A stretch of 9,805 bases of DNA, from contig JAKJFK010000050.1 of assembly GCA_022704925.1 (NCBI GenBank), forward strand, positions 1 through 9,805, read 5' to 3'. The position numbers and the translations under genes were made by a program. Below, piece after piece: positions 1-6,131 of this stretch; the stretch's first letter is position 1; each line of letters opens with the position of its first letter. The DNA is from a candidate division TA06 bacterium. GTDB taxonomy: Bacteria > Ratteibacteria > UBA8468 > MWAK01. Below the pieces are notes generated by a model that worked only from the letters and a program-made list of their open reading frames with translations, ran no database searches and was not told the origin of the DNA.

Positions 1-1120
1 GGACCGGAGTCTGGTTGATTCCTTCAATCTGGTACTCGACCGGCTCCTCGACGGTCATGATCTTCACGTCGGTTGTGTTGAGCGCGGAGAGAGAGGTGTA
101 GAGCGTGGTGGTCTTACCGCTGCCGGTGGGCCCGGTTACCAGTACGATGCCGCCCGAGTACTTGAGCAGTTCCGCCCACTTCTGCTGATCGTCTTCCAGA
201 AAGCCCAGCTGGTCCATGGAGAGCAGCATCGAGGTCTTGTCCAGGATACGCATGACCAGGCTTTCCCCGTAGATGCCGGGCAGCGAGCTGACGCGCAGAT
301 CGATCGGCCGTCCGGCGGCATTGATCATGATCCGGCCGTCCTGGGGCAGCCGTTTTTCGGCCAGGTCCATGCCGGCCATGATCTTGAAACGGGCCAGCAG
401 CGGGTTCTGCAGGTTGCGCGGCGGATTGATGTTTTCGTGGAGGACTCCGTCGATGCGGTAGCGTATGCGGAAACGGTCCTCCATCGGTTCCACGTGGATA
501 TCGCTGGCCCGGCGGCGCAGGGCATCGACGATGACCGCGTTGGCCAGCCGAATCACCGGCGCCTGCAGGGCTTCTTCGGTTTCGCCGTCGACCCCTGACT
601 TGACCGTCAGGGCCGGGTTATCCATGTCCAGTTCGCCGGTGTAACCCTTGTCCACCTTTTCCAGGAGGGGGCGAAGGTCCTCGTTGGTCAAACTGTAAGC
701 GTTGAGGAGCGAATTGTTCAGGCTTTCGGTGGTGGTGATTTCCAGCCGGACATCCTTGACGTTGAGATTGTCGGCCAGGTTTTCCTCGACGAGGATGTTG
801 AGCGGTTCGTCGGTGGCCAGGATCAGGGTGGTACCGTCCATTCGGAGCGGGACGACCCGGTGTTCGCGGGCGAAATTCGAGGGCACCTTCTCGACCAGCG
901 AAGCCGGCAGGTTGGTGATGTTGATCGGGGTGGGCACCAGCCCCAATTGAGGCATCAGGGCCGCGCTCGACTCCTCGCCGCCAAGGTACTTAAGGTCCAG
1001 CAGGACCGACCTTATGGAACGGGAACCCATCGAATGTTCCTTGATGGCCCGGTCAATCTGGGCCTTGTTAAGGAAGCCGATGTTTTCCAGGAGTTTTAAG
1101 AATTGTTTCCGGGCGATCAT
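1..1120 (-). CDS. pilB: Type IV pilus / type II secretion assembly ATPase, PilB/GspE family (3' end cut by window edge)
   Basis: Hexameric cytoplasmic ATPase that powers pilus or pseudopilus polymerisation at the inner membrane. The first 373 residues are present; the family usually has about 560-580. Residues 1-145 match the GspE/PilB N-terminal (MshEN-like) domain, but the RLG-type cyclic-di-GMP signature is degenerate (around residues 34-58). The ATPase core shows 'RRRASDIHVEP' (202-212), the arginine-rich 'RFRIRYRIDG' (216-225), Walker A 'GPTGSGKTTT' (330-339) and the Asp-box region 'TVEEPVEYQIEGINQ' (356-370). Walker B, the His box and the zinc-binding cysteines lie beyond the window. 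The ATG at 1120 has GGAG 9 nt upstream and directly follows a strong promoter. It lies 51 nt downstream of argS in the same direction. PilB and GspE cannot be separated without pilC/gspF and pilin neighbours; I lean to PilB. The family is secure, the symbol less so. Confidence 0.93.
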   Translation of the reverse strand, partial: MIARKQFLKLLENIGFLNKAQIDRAIKEHSMGSRSIRSVLLDLKYLGGEESSAALMPQLGLVPTPINITNLPASLVEKVPSNFAREHRVVPLRMDGTTLILATDEPLNILVEENLADNLNVKDVRLEITTTESLNNSLLNAYSLTNEDLRPLLEKVDKGYTGELDMDNPALTVKSGVDGETEEALQAPVIRLANAVIVDALRRRASDIHVEPMEDRFRIRYRIDGVLHENINPPRNLQNPLLARFKIMAGMDLAEKRLPQDGRIMINAAGRPIDLRVSSLPGIYGESLVMRILDKTSMLLSMDQLGFLEDDQQKWAELLKYSGGIVLVTGPTGSGKTTTLYTSLSALNTTDVKIMTVEEPVEYQIEGINQTPV

Positions 1121-1129
1121 TGTTTTGGA

Positions 1130-1133
1130 CTCC
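1130..1133 (-). promoter_or_regulatory. Shine-Dalgarno of pilB-like gene
   Basis: GGAG on the minus strand, 9 nt before the ATG at 1120. It supports that start over an out-of-frame ATG at 1139. Because the predicted transcription start is near 1133, the Shine-Dalgarno would sit at the extreme 5' end of the mRNA. Confidence 0.5.
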
Positions 1134-1139
1134 GGTCAT

Positions 1140-1169
1140 ATTGTAGGAAAAAAACCGGCTTCCTGTCAA
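1140..1169 (-). promoter_or_regulatory. Sigma70-type promoter of pilB-like gene
   Basis: Minus strand: a perfect TTGACA at 1169-1164, an 18-nt spacer containing a T7 run, and TACAAT at 1145-1140. It sits in the 51-nt gap immediately after the argS stop (1174-1172). The transcription start would fall about 7 nt past the -10, near 1133, leaving a leader of only about 13 nt. This separates pilB expression from the rbfA-argS transcript. Confidence 0.7.
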
Positions 1170-1171
1170 GG

Positions 1172-2833
1172 TTACATGCGTTCCGGAGCCCTGATGTTTA
1201 AGAGGTGCAGCCCCTGTTTCAGGACTTTTTCCAGTCCCCGGACCAGCAGGAGGCGGGCCCGGCTTAAATCCGGATCGATTCCTATTATCTGGCAGCGCTG
1301 ATAGTACTGGTGAAAGATCTTGACCAGGTTCATGAGGTAAGCGAGGAGCAATTGCGGTTCCAGGTTTCGCCCCGCCATGGCGACCGCCGATCCGTACTGA
1401 CCCAGGCGCAGCATCAGTTCCCGTTCTTCCGGTTCCCCGAGGCGTTCGAGGAGGTCGCCGGTTTCCGAAAGGTCGGCCCCGGGCATCTTCTCCTCCTGGT
1501 GGCGAAAGAGGGAGGCAATCCGGGCGCTGGCGTACTGGAGGTAAAAGACCGGGTTCTCGGCCGAATTTTTCTTGGCCTGTTCCAGGTCGAAATCCAGATG
1601 GCTGCTGGCCTTACGCGAGAGAAAGAAGAATTTGGTCACGTCCGCTCCCAGTTCCCTGGTCAGCAGGGAGAGGGGCAGGAATTCCCCCTGCCGGGTGGAC
1701 ATCTTGACCTTTTCGCCGTCCCGGTAAAGGGTCGTCAGCTGGACGATGATGATCTTCAGCTTCTGCGGGTCGCAGCCCAGGCCGGCCAGGCCCGCCTGGA
1801 GTCGGGTTATGTATCCGAAATGATCGGGCCCCCAGAGGTTGACCATCAGTTGGTCGCCCTCGGCGTACTTGAGCCGGTGATAGGCGAGGTCGGGGGCCAG
1901 GTAGGTGTAGCTGCCGTCGGACTTGACCAGGACCCGGTCCTTGTCGTCTCCATAGGGCATCGTCTTCAGAAAGAGTGCCCCCTCAGATTCATAGACGAGC
2001 CCCGCTTTTTTAAGGCGTTCCAGCGTCTCCCCGACCTCCCCGCGCGCGGTGATTTCCTTCTGGCTCCGGTAGGAGTCGAAGATCACGCCGAACGAGGCCA
2101 GGTCGGAACGGATTTCCTGCAGTATTTCCGAACTGGCCCGGTCACGGAAGAATTCGCCCGTTTCCAATTTCAGACTTTCCCCGCGTTCGGCCACCAGGCC
2201 GCGGGCCAGGTCAACCAGGTATTCACCCTGGTAACCGTCTTCCGGCAGGGGCCGGGCATCTCCCAGCAGGTTCAGGACGCGCACCCGCAGTGATTCGCCG
2301 AGCAGGTCGATCTGCCGCCCTTCGTCGTTCAGGTAGTATTCGCGCTTTACCTCGTGGCCGCAGGCGGACAGAATGCGGGCCAGGGCTTCGCCAAAGGCGG
2401 CCTGGCGTCCATGGGCGATGGTGAGCGGCCCGGTCGGGTTGGCACTCACAAACTCCACCCGAACCTTGAGCCGGGTTTCGGCCGGAGGTACCAGCTGGTC
2501 GGGGTTGTTGAGGCACTGGCGCAGGTTGTCGGCCAGCGCCGAGGGGGTGAGCAGGAAGTTCAGGTAACCGCCGCCAGCCACCGAGATGGATTGGAGGAAG
2601 GGGAGTGCCCGGGCGCGCAGCCGTTCTCCGAAGAGCACCGCCAGCTCCGGCCGCGGCCGGCGGCTCGGTGCCTTGAGCAGGACCGGGGTGGCCAGGTCTC
2701 CCCGCTGTCTTTCGCGGGGAATGACAAAATCATTCTCTCCCACCGGCAGCGGTCTTTCGAGTTCCCCCTCCCGATGCAGTTCGGCGGCGATCTCCTCAAG
2801 GGCGGTCCGGAGGGCTTCCACGATATCAGTCAT
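1172..2833 (-). CDS. argS: Arginyl-tRNA synthetase
   Basis: Class I aminoacyl-tRNA synthetase that charges tRNA-Arg with arginine using ATP. The protein is 553 residues, normal for the family. An N-terminal additional domain (about 1-110) is followed by the catalytic signature 'SANPTGPLTIAHGR' (130-143), in which the usual HVGH/HIGH is TIAH: Thr138 stands at the first His position and His141 is kept. The second signature is KMSTR (377-381). 'REYYLNDEGRQ' (164-174) and 'LWGPDHFGYITRL' (333-345) are typical catalytic-core segments. The C-terminal anticodon-binding DALR domain ends in the characteristic 'RAPERM'. The ATG at 2833 overlaps the rbfA stop by 8 nt (ATGACTGA), so translation is probably coupled to rbfA, since only a weak Shine-Dalgarno precedes it. 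No promoter is visible directly upstream; it probably depends on the rbfA promoter. Confidence 0.97.
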   Translation of the reverse strand: MTDIVEALRTALEEIAAELHREGELERPLPVGENDFVIPRERQRGDLATPVLLKAPSRRPRPELAVLFGERLRARALPFLQSISVAGGGYLNFLLTPSALADNLRQCLNNPDQLVPPAETRLKVRVEFVSANPTGPLTIAHGRQAAFGEALARILSACGHEVKREYYLNDEGRQIDLLGESLRVRVLNLLGDARPLPEDGYQGEYLVDLARGLVAERGESLKLETGEFFRDRASSEILQEIRSDLASFGVIFDSYRSQKEITARGEVGETLERLKKAGLVYESEGALFLKTMPYGDDKDRVLVKSDGSYTYLAPDLAYHRLKYAEGDQLMVNLWGPDHFGYITRLQAGLAGLGCDPQKLKIIIVQLTTLYRDGEKVKMSTRQGEFLPLSLLTRELGADVTKFFFLSRKASSHLDFDLEQAKKNSAENPVFYLQYASARIASLFRHQEEKMPGADLSETGDLLERLGEPEERELMLRLGQYGSAVAMAGRNLEPQLLLAYLMNLVKIFHQYYQRCQIIGIDPDLSRARLLLVRGLEKVLKQGLHLLNIRAPERM

Positions 2834-3221
2834 CGGTTCGCTTATCTTCGGTTTCGGATGCCGGGACTTCGGTGGCCCGGCGTTCGCGGCTCAACCTGTC
2901 CAGGATTTCGTCAACCCGTTCGGTCGCCTGGAGCGCCTCGTCCCAGACAAAGCTGATTTCGGGCTGGAAACGTACCCTCAGATTCCGGGCCATGGCTTTT
3001 TTTAGGACCGGGGTGTTGGCCTTGAGCATCTGCTCGCATTCCAGCCGGTCTTCCGGCCCGGTTATCGCCAGGAAGAAGACCCGGGCATGGCGCAGATCGG
3101 GCGAAAGGTCAACCTTGGTGATGTTGATCTTCCAGGCGGTCGTCTCGGTAAGTTCTTTCTGGAGCGCCTCGGCCAGGAGACGGTGAATCAGGCCGGCCAC
3201 ACGCAGGTTTCTTCGTTTCAT
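2826..3221 (-). CDS. rbfA: Ribosome-binding factor A (30S maturation factor)
   Basis: Small single-domain KH-like protein that binds the 30S subunit and helps mature the 16S rRNA 5' end. The product is 131 residues, a usual length. 'MKRRNLRVAGLIHRLLAEAL' at residues 1-20 is the typical RbfA start. 'ITKVDLSPDLRHARVFF' (34-50) matches the core strand-helix signature, and 'LRVRFQPEISFVWDEAL' (81-97) with a following acidic helix matches the end of the domain. The tail from about 112 is charged and likely disordered. The frame stays open upstream to 3332, but that stretch is promoter DNA, so I chose ATG 3221. Only a weak purine stretch precedes this start. RbfA is commonly next to infB/nusA; here it heads an operon with argS and is divergent from ftsK. 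Confidence 0.92.
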   Translation of the reverse strand: MKRRNLRVAGLIHRLLAEALQKELTETTAWKINITKVDLSPDLRHARVFFLAITGPEDRLECEQMLKANTPVLKKAMARNLRVRFQPEISFVWDEALQATERVDEILDRLSRERRATEVPASETEDKRTDD

Positions 3222-3287
3222 CTTCGGGTCAGGTTTTCGGGACGGACGCCTCGACTGGCGCCCTTTCCCGCGTGGACGGGTGTTTTT

Positions 3288-3316
3288 TTGTTGATATCTT
3301 TTAATTATAGTATAAT
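3288..3316 (+). promoter_or_regulatory. Probable promoter of ftsK
   Basis: Plus strand: TTGTTG at 3288-3293, a 17-nt spacer, and a perfect TATAAT at 3311-3316. The predicted transcription start near 3323 gives a leader of about 50 nt that holds the ftsK Shine-Dalgarno. An alternative -35, TTGATA at 3291-3296, has only a 14-nt spacer. Confidence 0.55.
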
Positions 3317-3332
3317 TGGAGTGGCCCCGCAA
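3304..3332 (-). promoter_or_regulatory. Probable promoter of rbfA-argS
   Basis: Minus strand: TTGCGG at 3332-3327, a 17-nt spacer, and a perfect TATAAT at 3309-3304. The transcription start is expected near 3297, giving a leader of about 75 nt. The -35 is poor, but the -10 is consensus and stands out in GC-rich DNA. It overlaps the ftsK promoter on the other strand. Confidence 0.55.
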
Positions 3333-3360
3333 GTTACGTCATTCCCGGGGCCGGAGGGTA

Positions 3361-3366
3361 AAAGGA
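3361..3366 (+). promoter_or_regulatory. Shine-Dalgarno of ftsK
   Basis: AAAGGA ends 6 nt before the ATG at 3373. It decides that start against the in-frame TTG at 3316, which overlaps the last base of the -10 box. Confidence 0.6.
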
Positions 3367-3372
3367 AGCCAG

Positions 3373-5481
3373 ATGAAGGAGACTCGTGAAGCCATCGGCC
3401 GGGAGATCGCGATCGTCGGCTACGCCACTCTTGGCCTGTTTTTTATAATTGCGCTCTTCTCGTTCTCTCCCTTTGACCCGACCCTGCCGATCTTCAACAA
3501 CTTTCCGCTTAACCGGCCGCCGGTCAACCTGGCTGGACTGGCCGGTGCCTTCCTGGCCGGGCTGCTGGTAAACTTTCTGGGCTGGCCCGCTTTTCTGGCC
3601 CCCTTTCTTTTTGTTTTTTACGCCTACCAGTCTTACGCCCGGGAGGAACCGCTGGCGCCGGGCCGGCTCTTTTTCGCCCTGCTGGCCCTGGTCCTTTTGA
3701 GCGGCCTGGTCGCGCTCGCCTTCCAGGATCGTTTTTCCGCCGCGGTCACCGGGCGGGAAGGATTCCTCACCCTGGTGGCGCCCGGAGGGGTGGCCGGTTG
3801 TCTTCTTTTCCGCTGGGGTTCCAGCTGGCTGGGTTCGATCGGAGCGGCCCTGATTTACTCGGCACTCCTCCTGCTGCTGATCTTCTATGCCCTTTCGCTT
3901 TCCCTGCGCCCGCTTTCGGTCCCCGAAAACCGGCCGGCGGCCCGCAAACGGGCCGCTCCCGTTCCAGCCAATGCGGAACCGGTCTTCGTACCGGCCACCA
4001 CGCTGGAAAAGCCCGAAAAGGAAACGGCCGCCCCTGCCTCCGGTGCCGGGGCCCCGGTACCGGTACTGCCCCCGGTGCCCTCCGGGCCGGCCGACGGCAA
4101 TTACCACCTGCCGCCGCTGGATCTGCTGATCCCGGCCAAGGAGGACTCCCGGCCCGAGTTCGACCTCGACCGCTACAAGTCGGTCATCGAGGATACCATT
4201 GCCGATTTTGGAATTCTGGTCAAGGCGGTTGAGGCCAATGTCGGCCCCACCGTAACCATGTTCGAGCTGGAACTTTCACCCGGGGTGATGCCACAGCGCA
4301 TCGTCAGCCTCCAGGACAACCTGGCCATGGCCCTGCGGGCCACCAGCGTGCGGGTGGTCGCCCCGTTGCCCGGCAAGTCGACCGTTGGCGTGGAAGTTCC
4401 CAATCCCACGACCTCGACCGTCTACCTTTCGGAGATAGTCGGCGCCCCGGAGTTCGGCCAGCATCGTTCCAAGATCGCCTTGGCCCTGGGTAAGGACACC
4501 CTCGGCCGGCCGCTGATCGCCGATCTGCGCAACATGCCTCACATCCTGATTGCCGGGGCCACCGGCAGCGGCAAGACCGTCTGCCTGAACAGCCTGCTGA
4601 TCTCTTTTCTGTACCGGGCCACGCCCGAGGAGGTCCAGCTGGTGCTCATTGACCCCAAGATGGTCGAAATGAGCGTCTATAACGAGCTGCCTCACCTGCT
4701 GCTGCCGGTGGTTACCGAGGCGCGCAGCGCCATCGACGCCCTGAAGTGGATGGTCGGGGAGATGGAACGCCGCTACCGGCTCTTCTCCCAGAACAACGTC
4801 CGCAGCATAGATGTCTATAACAGCCGCGACGTGGAACGCATTCCCTACATCGTGATCGTGATCGACGAGCTGGCCGATCTGATCACCGTTGCCCGCAACG
4901 ACGTGGAGAGCAATATCATGCGCCTCTCCCAGCTGGCCCGGGCGGCCGGCATCCACCTGATTATCGCCACCCAGCGTCCTTCGGTCAACGTAATCACCGG
5001 GGTCATTAAGGCCAACCTGCCGGCCCGGATTGCCTTCCAGGTCTCCTCCAAGGTCGACAGCCGGACCATCCTGGATGCCAATGGCGCCGAGAAGCTGCTC
5101 GGCCGGGGCGACATGCTCTACCTGGCGCCCGGGGCCCTTCATCCGATCCGTTCCCAGGGTTGTTACCTGAGCGACCAGGAGATGGAACGGGTCTGCGAGT
5201 TCTGGAAGCGGCAGGGGAGGGGGCCCACCTACGATCTGAGTTACATCCAGGAAGGAGCCGAGGCGGCTTCGGAATTCGGCGGCGGCGAGGCGGATGATCC
5301 CCTGTTTAATGAAGCGGTGAAGATAGTCCTTACCCACCAGCTGGCTTCGATTTCCCTGATCCAGCGGCGCCTTAAGATCGGGTTCAACCGTTCGGCTCGG
5401 CTCATCGAGGAGATGGAGAAACAGGGAATCGTCGGGCCCTACCGTGAAGGCAAGCCGCGCGAAATCCTTAAGAAGAGCTGA
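3373..5481 (+). CDS. ftsK: DNA translocase FtsK/SpoIIIE
   Basis: Septum-anchored hexameric DNA pump that clears and aligns chromosome termini during division. The protein is 702 residues, the compact SpoIIIE-like size. The N-terminus has four or five membrane segments (about 12-31, 52-70, 71-87, 98-117, 154-176). A short Pro/Ala-rich linker follows (about 180-255), far shorter than in E. coli FtsK. The alpha domain covers about 263-360. The RecA-like motor carries Walker A 'GATGSGKT' (395-402), 'LIDPKMVEMSVYNELPHLL' just after it, Walker B ending in Asp498-Glu499 ('VIDELADL') and 'IATQRPSVNVITG' (Gln534). A winged-helix gamma domain (about 641-699, 'ASISLIQRRLKIGFNRSARL') is the part that reads polarity motifs and activates XerCD in known homologues. 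It ends 15 nt before the stop of the converging gene. All key motor residues are intact. Confidence 0.97.
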   Translation: MKETREAIGREIAIVGYATLGLFFIIALFSFSPFDPTLPIFNNFPLNRPPVNLAGLAGAFLAGLLVNFLGWPAFLAPFLFVFYAYQSYAREEPLAPGRLFFALLALVLLSGLVALAFQDRFSAAVTGREGFLTLVAPGGVAGCLLFRWGSSWLGSIGAALIYSALLLLLIFYALSLSLRPLSVPENRPAARKRAAPVPANAEPVFVPATTLEKPEKETAAPASGAGAPVPVLPPVPSGPADGNYHLPPLDLLIPAKEDSRPEFDLDRYKSVIEDTIADFGILVKAVEANVGPTVTMFELELSPGVMPQRIVSLQDNLAMALRATSVRVVAPLPGKSTVGVEVPNPTTSTVYLSEIVGAPEFGQHRSKIALALGKDTLGRPLIADLRNMPHILIAGATGSGKTVCLNSLLISFLYRATPEEVQLVLIDPKMVEMSVYNELPHLLLPVVTEARSAIDALKWMVGEMERRYRLFSQNNVRSIDVYNSRDVERIPYIVIVIDELADLITVARNDVESNIMRLSQLARAAGIHLIIATQRPSVNVITGVIKANLPARIAFQVSSKVDSRTILDANGAEKLLGRGDMLYLAPGALHPIRSQGCYLSDQEMERVCEFWKRQGRGPTYDLSYIQEGAEAASEFGGGEADDPLFNEAVKIVLTHQLASISLIQRRLKIGFNRSARLIEEMEKQGIVGPYREGKPREILKKS

Positions 5482-5507
5482 ATCCGGCGGCCGCGTTCAG
5501 GGGATTC
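5478..5507. repeat. Inverted repeats between two convergent stop codons
   Basis: Two alternative stems cover the 15-nt gap and both stop codons: CTGAA (5478-5482) with TTCAG (5496-5500), and GAATCC (5480-5485) with GGATTC (5502-5507). The palindrome GCGGCCGC (5487-5494) lies inside. No T-run follows on either strand, so this is not a classical intrinsic terminator. It might form a short bidirectional barrier, but that is inference. Confidence 0.3.
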
Positions 5508-6129
5508 TATCCAGGTCAAACGGGAAATCGATCGGTTGCTGTCCCTCGGCCCGGTTGATGCGCAGGATGATTCTCTTCCGGCCGTCCAGGATGGAAACCG
5601 GGAAATGATAATCGTGACGGCTGATGACCGTGTATTCCCGCGCGGATTCTGATCCCCGGTAGACGGTTTTGATGGGTTCCACCACCTGGGTATCGACCAG
5701 GACCGAGGCTTTGAACTGGGAGTCGAACCCGGTATCCTCGCCATAAAGTTCCACCCCGAACCACACGCTGTTGATGTATCCGCCGGCCAGGTCGCAGACC
5801 GAGGCGGTATCAGTGGCCGGTTCTCCCGGGTCCAGGTTGCGAACCATCTGGGCCAGGCAGTGGGCCGGAGTATAGATGACCGCCCGTCCCTTGTCCCGGT
5901 CGTAACCGAGCAGGACCGTCCAAGGTGCCTGGAAGTCAACCATCAGGTCCTGGCGGTGACCCCTCCCGTAGTCGAATGCCTGCCGGACCGTCTCCTCCGG
6001 AAGCAGACGGCTCCAGTCGGCGCGTTTGGAAGTGCTCCGGATTGTGATTGCCGTTATTATCGCCGCGACAAGAACCACCAGTCCGATTATGACGGCCGTG
6101 ACCCGTTTCCTGTCAAGCTTCTTGTTCAT
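5497..6129 (-). CDS. Unknown protein with one N-terminal membrane anchor
   Basis: I do not recognise this 210-residue protein. A basic N-terminus (MNKKLDRKR) precedes one hydrophobic segment at about 10-30 ('VTAVIIGLVVLVAAIITAI'), which predicts an N-in, C-out single-pass protein with a periplasmic or extracytoplasmic domain of about 175 residues. That domain alternates short hydrophobic and polar stretches, as in a mainly beta fold ('WTVLLGYDRDKGRAVIY' 70-86, 'FKASVLVDTQVVEPIKTVY' 139-157, 'KRIILRINRA' 185-194). It has two cysteines (91 and 112) that could pair if exported. No lipobox or catalytic motif is visible. The ATG at 6129 lies 2 nt after the cca stop and has AAGGAAGG 9 nt upstream. 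A near-consensus promoter lies within the end of cca, so it may be expressed with cca and alone. Codon use resembles its neighbours, so the frame is likely real. Confidence 0.82.
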   Translation of the reverse strand: MNKKLDRKRVTAVIIGLVVLVAAIITAITIRSTSKRADWSRLLPEETVRQAFDYGRGHRQDLMVDFQAPWTVLLGYDRDKGRAVIYTPAHCLAQMVRNLDPGEPATDTASVCDLAGGYINSVWFGVELYGEDTGFDSQFKASVLVDTQVVEPIKTVYRGSESAREYTVISRHDYHFPVSILDGRKRIILRINRAEGQQPIDFPFDLDRIP

Positions 6130-6131
6130 TT

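Noticed and set aside
1310-2293. Long open frame on the plus strand opposite argS
   Set aside because: It is the antisense shadow of a clearly conserved gene; its composition follows argS codons and no family signature is visible.
3222-3332. Upstream in-frame extension of rbfA (37 codons)
   Set aside because: It covers the rbfA leader and promoter; the standard RbfA start 'MKRRNLRV' is at 3221.
5214-5221. GGGGAGGG, a match to the E. coli FtsK orienting motif GGGNAGGG, inside ftsK
   Set aside because: A single 8-mer in GC-rich coding DNA is expected by chance; only genome-wide strand bias would show a real polarity motif, and the motif differs between phyla.
4276-5337. 353-codon open frame on the minus strand opposite ftsK
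   Set aside because: Shadow of GC-rich ftsK codons. It is His/Asp/Gly-rich in the way antisense frames are and has no motif or ribosome-binding site.
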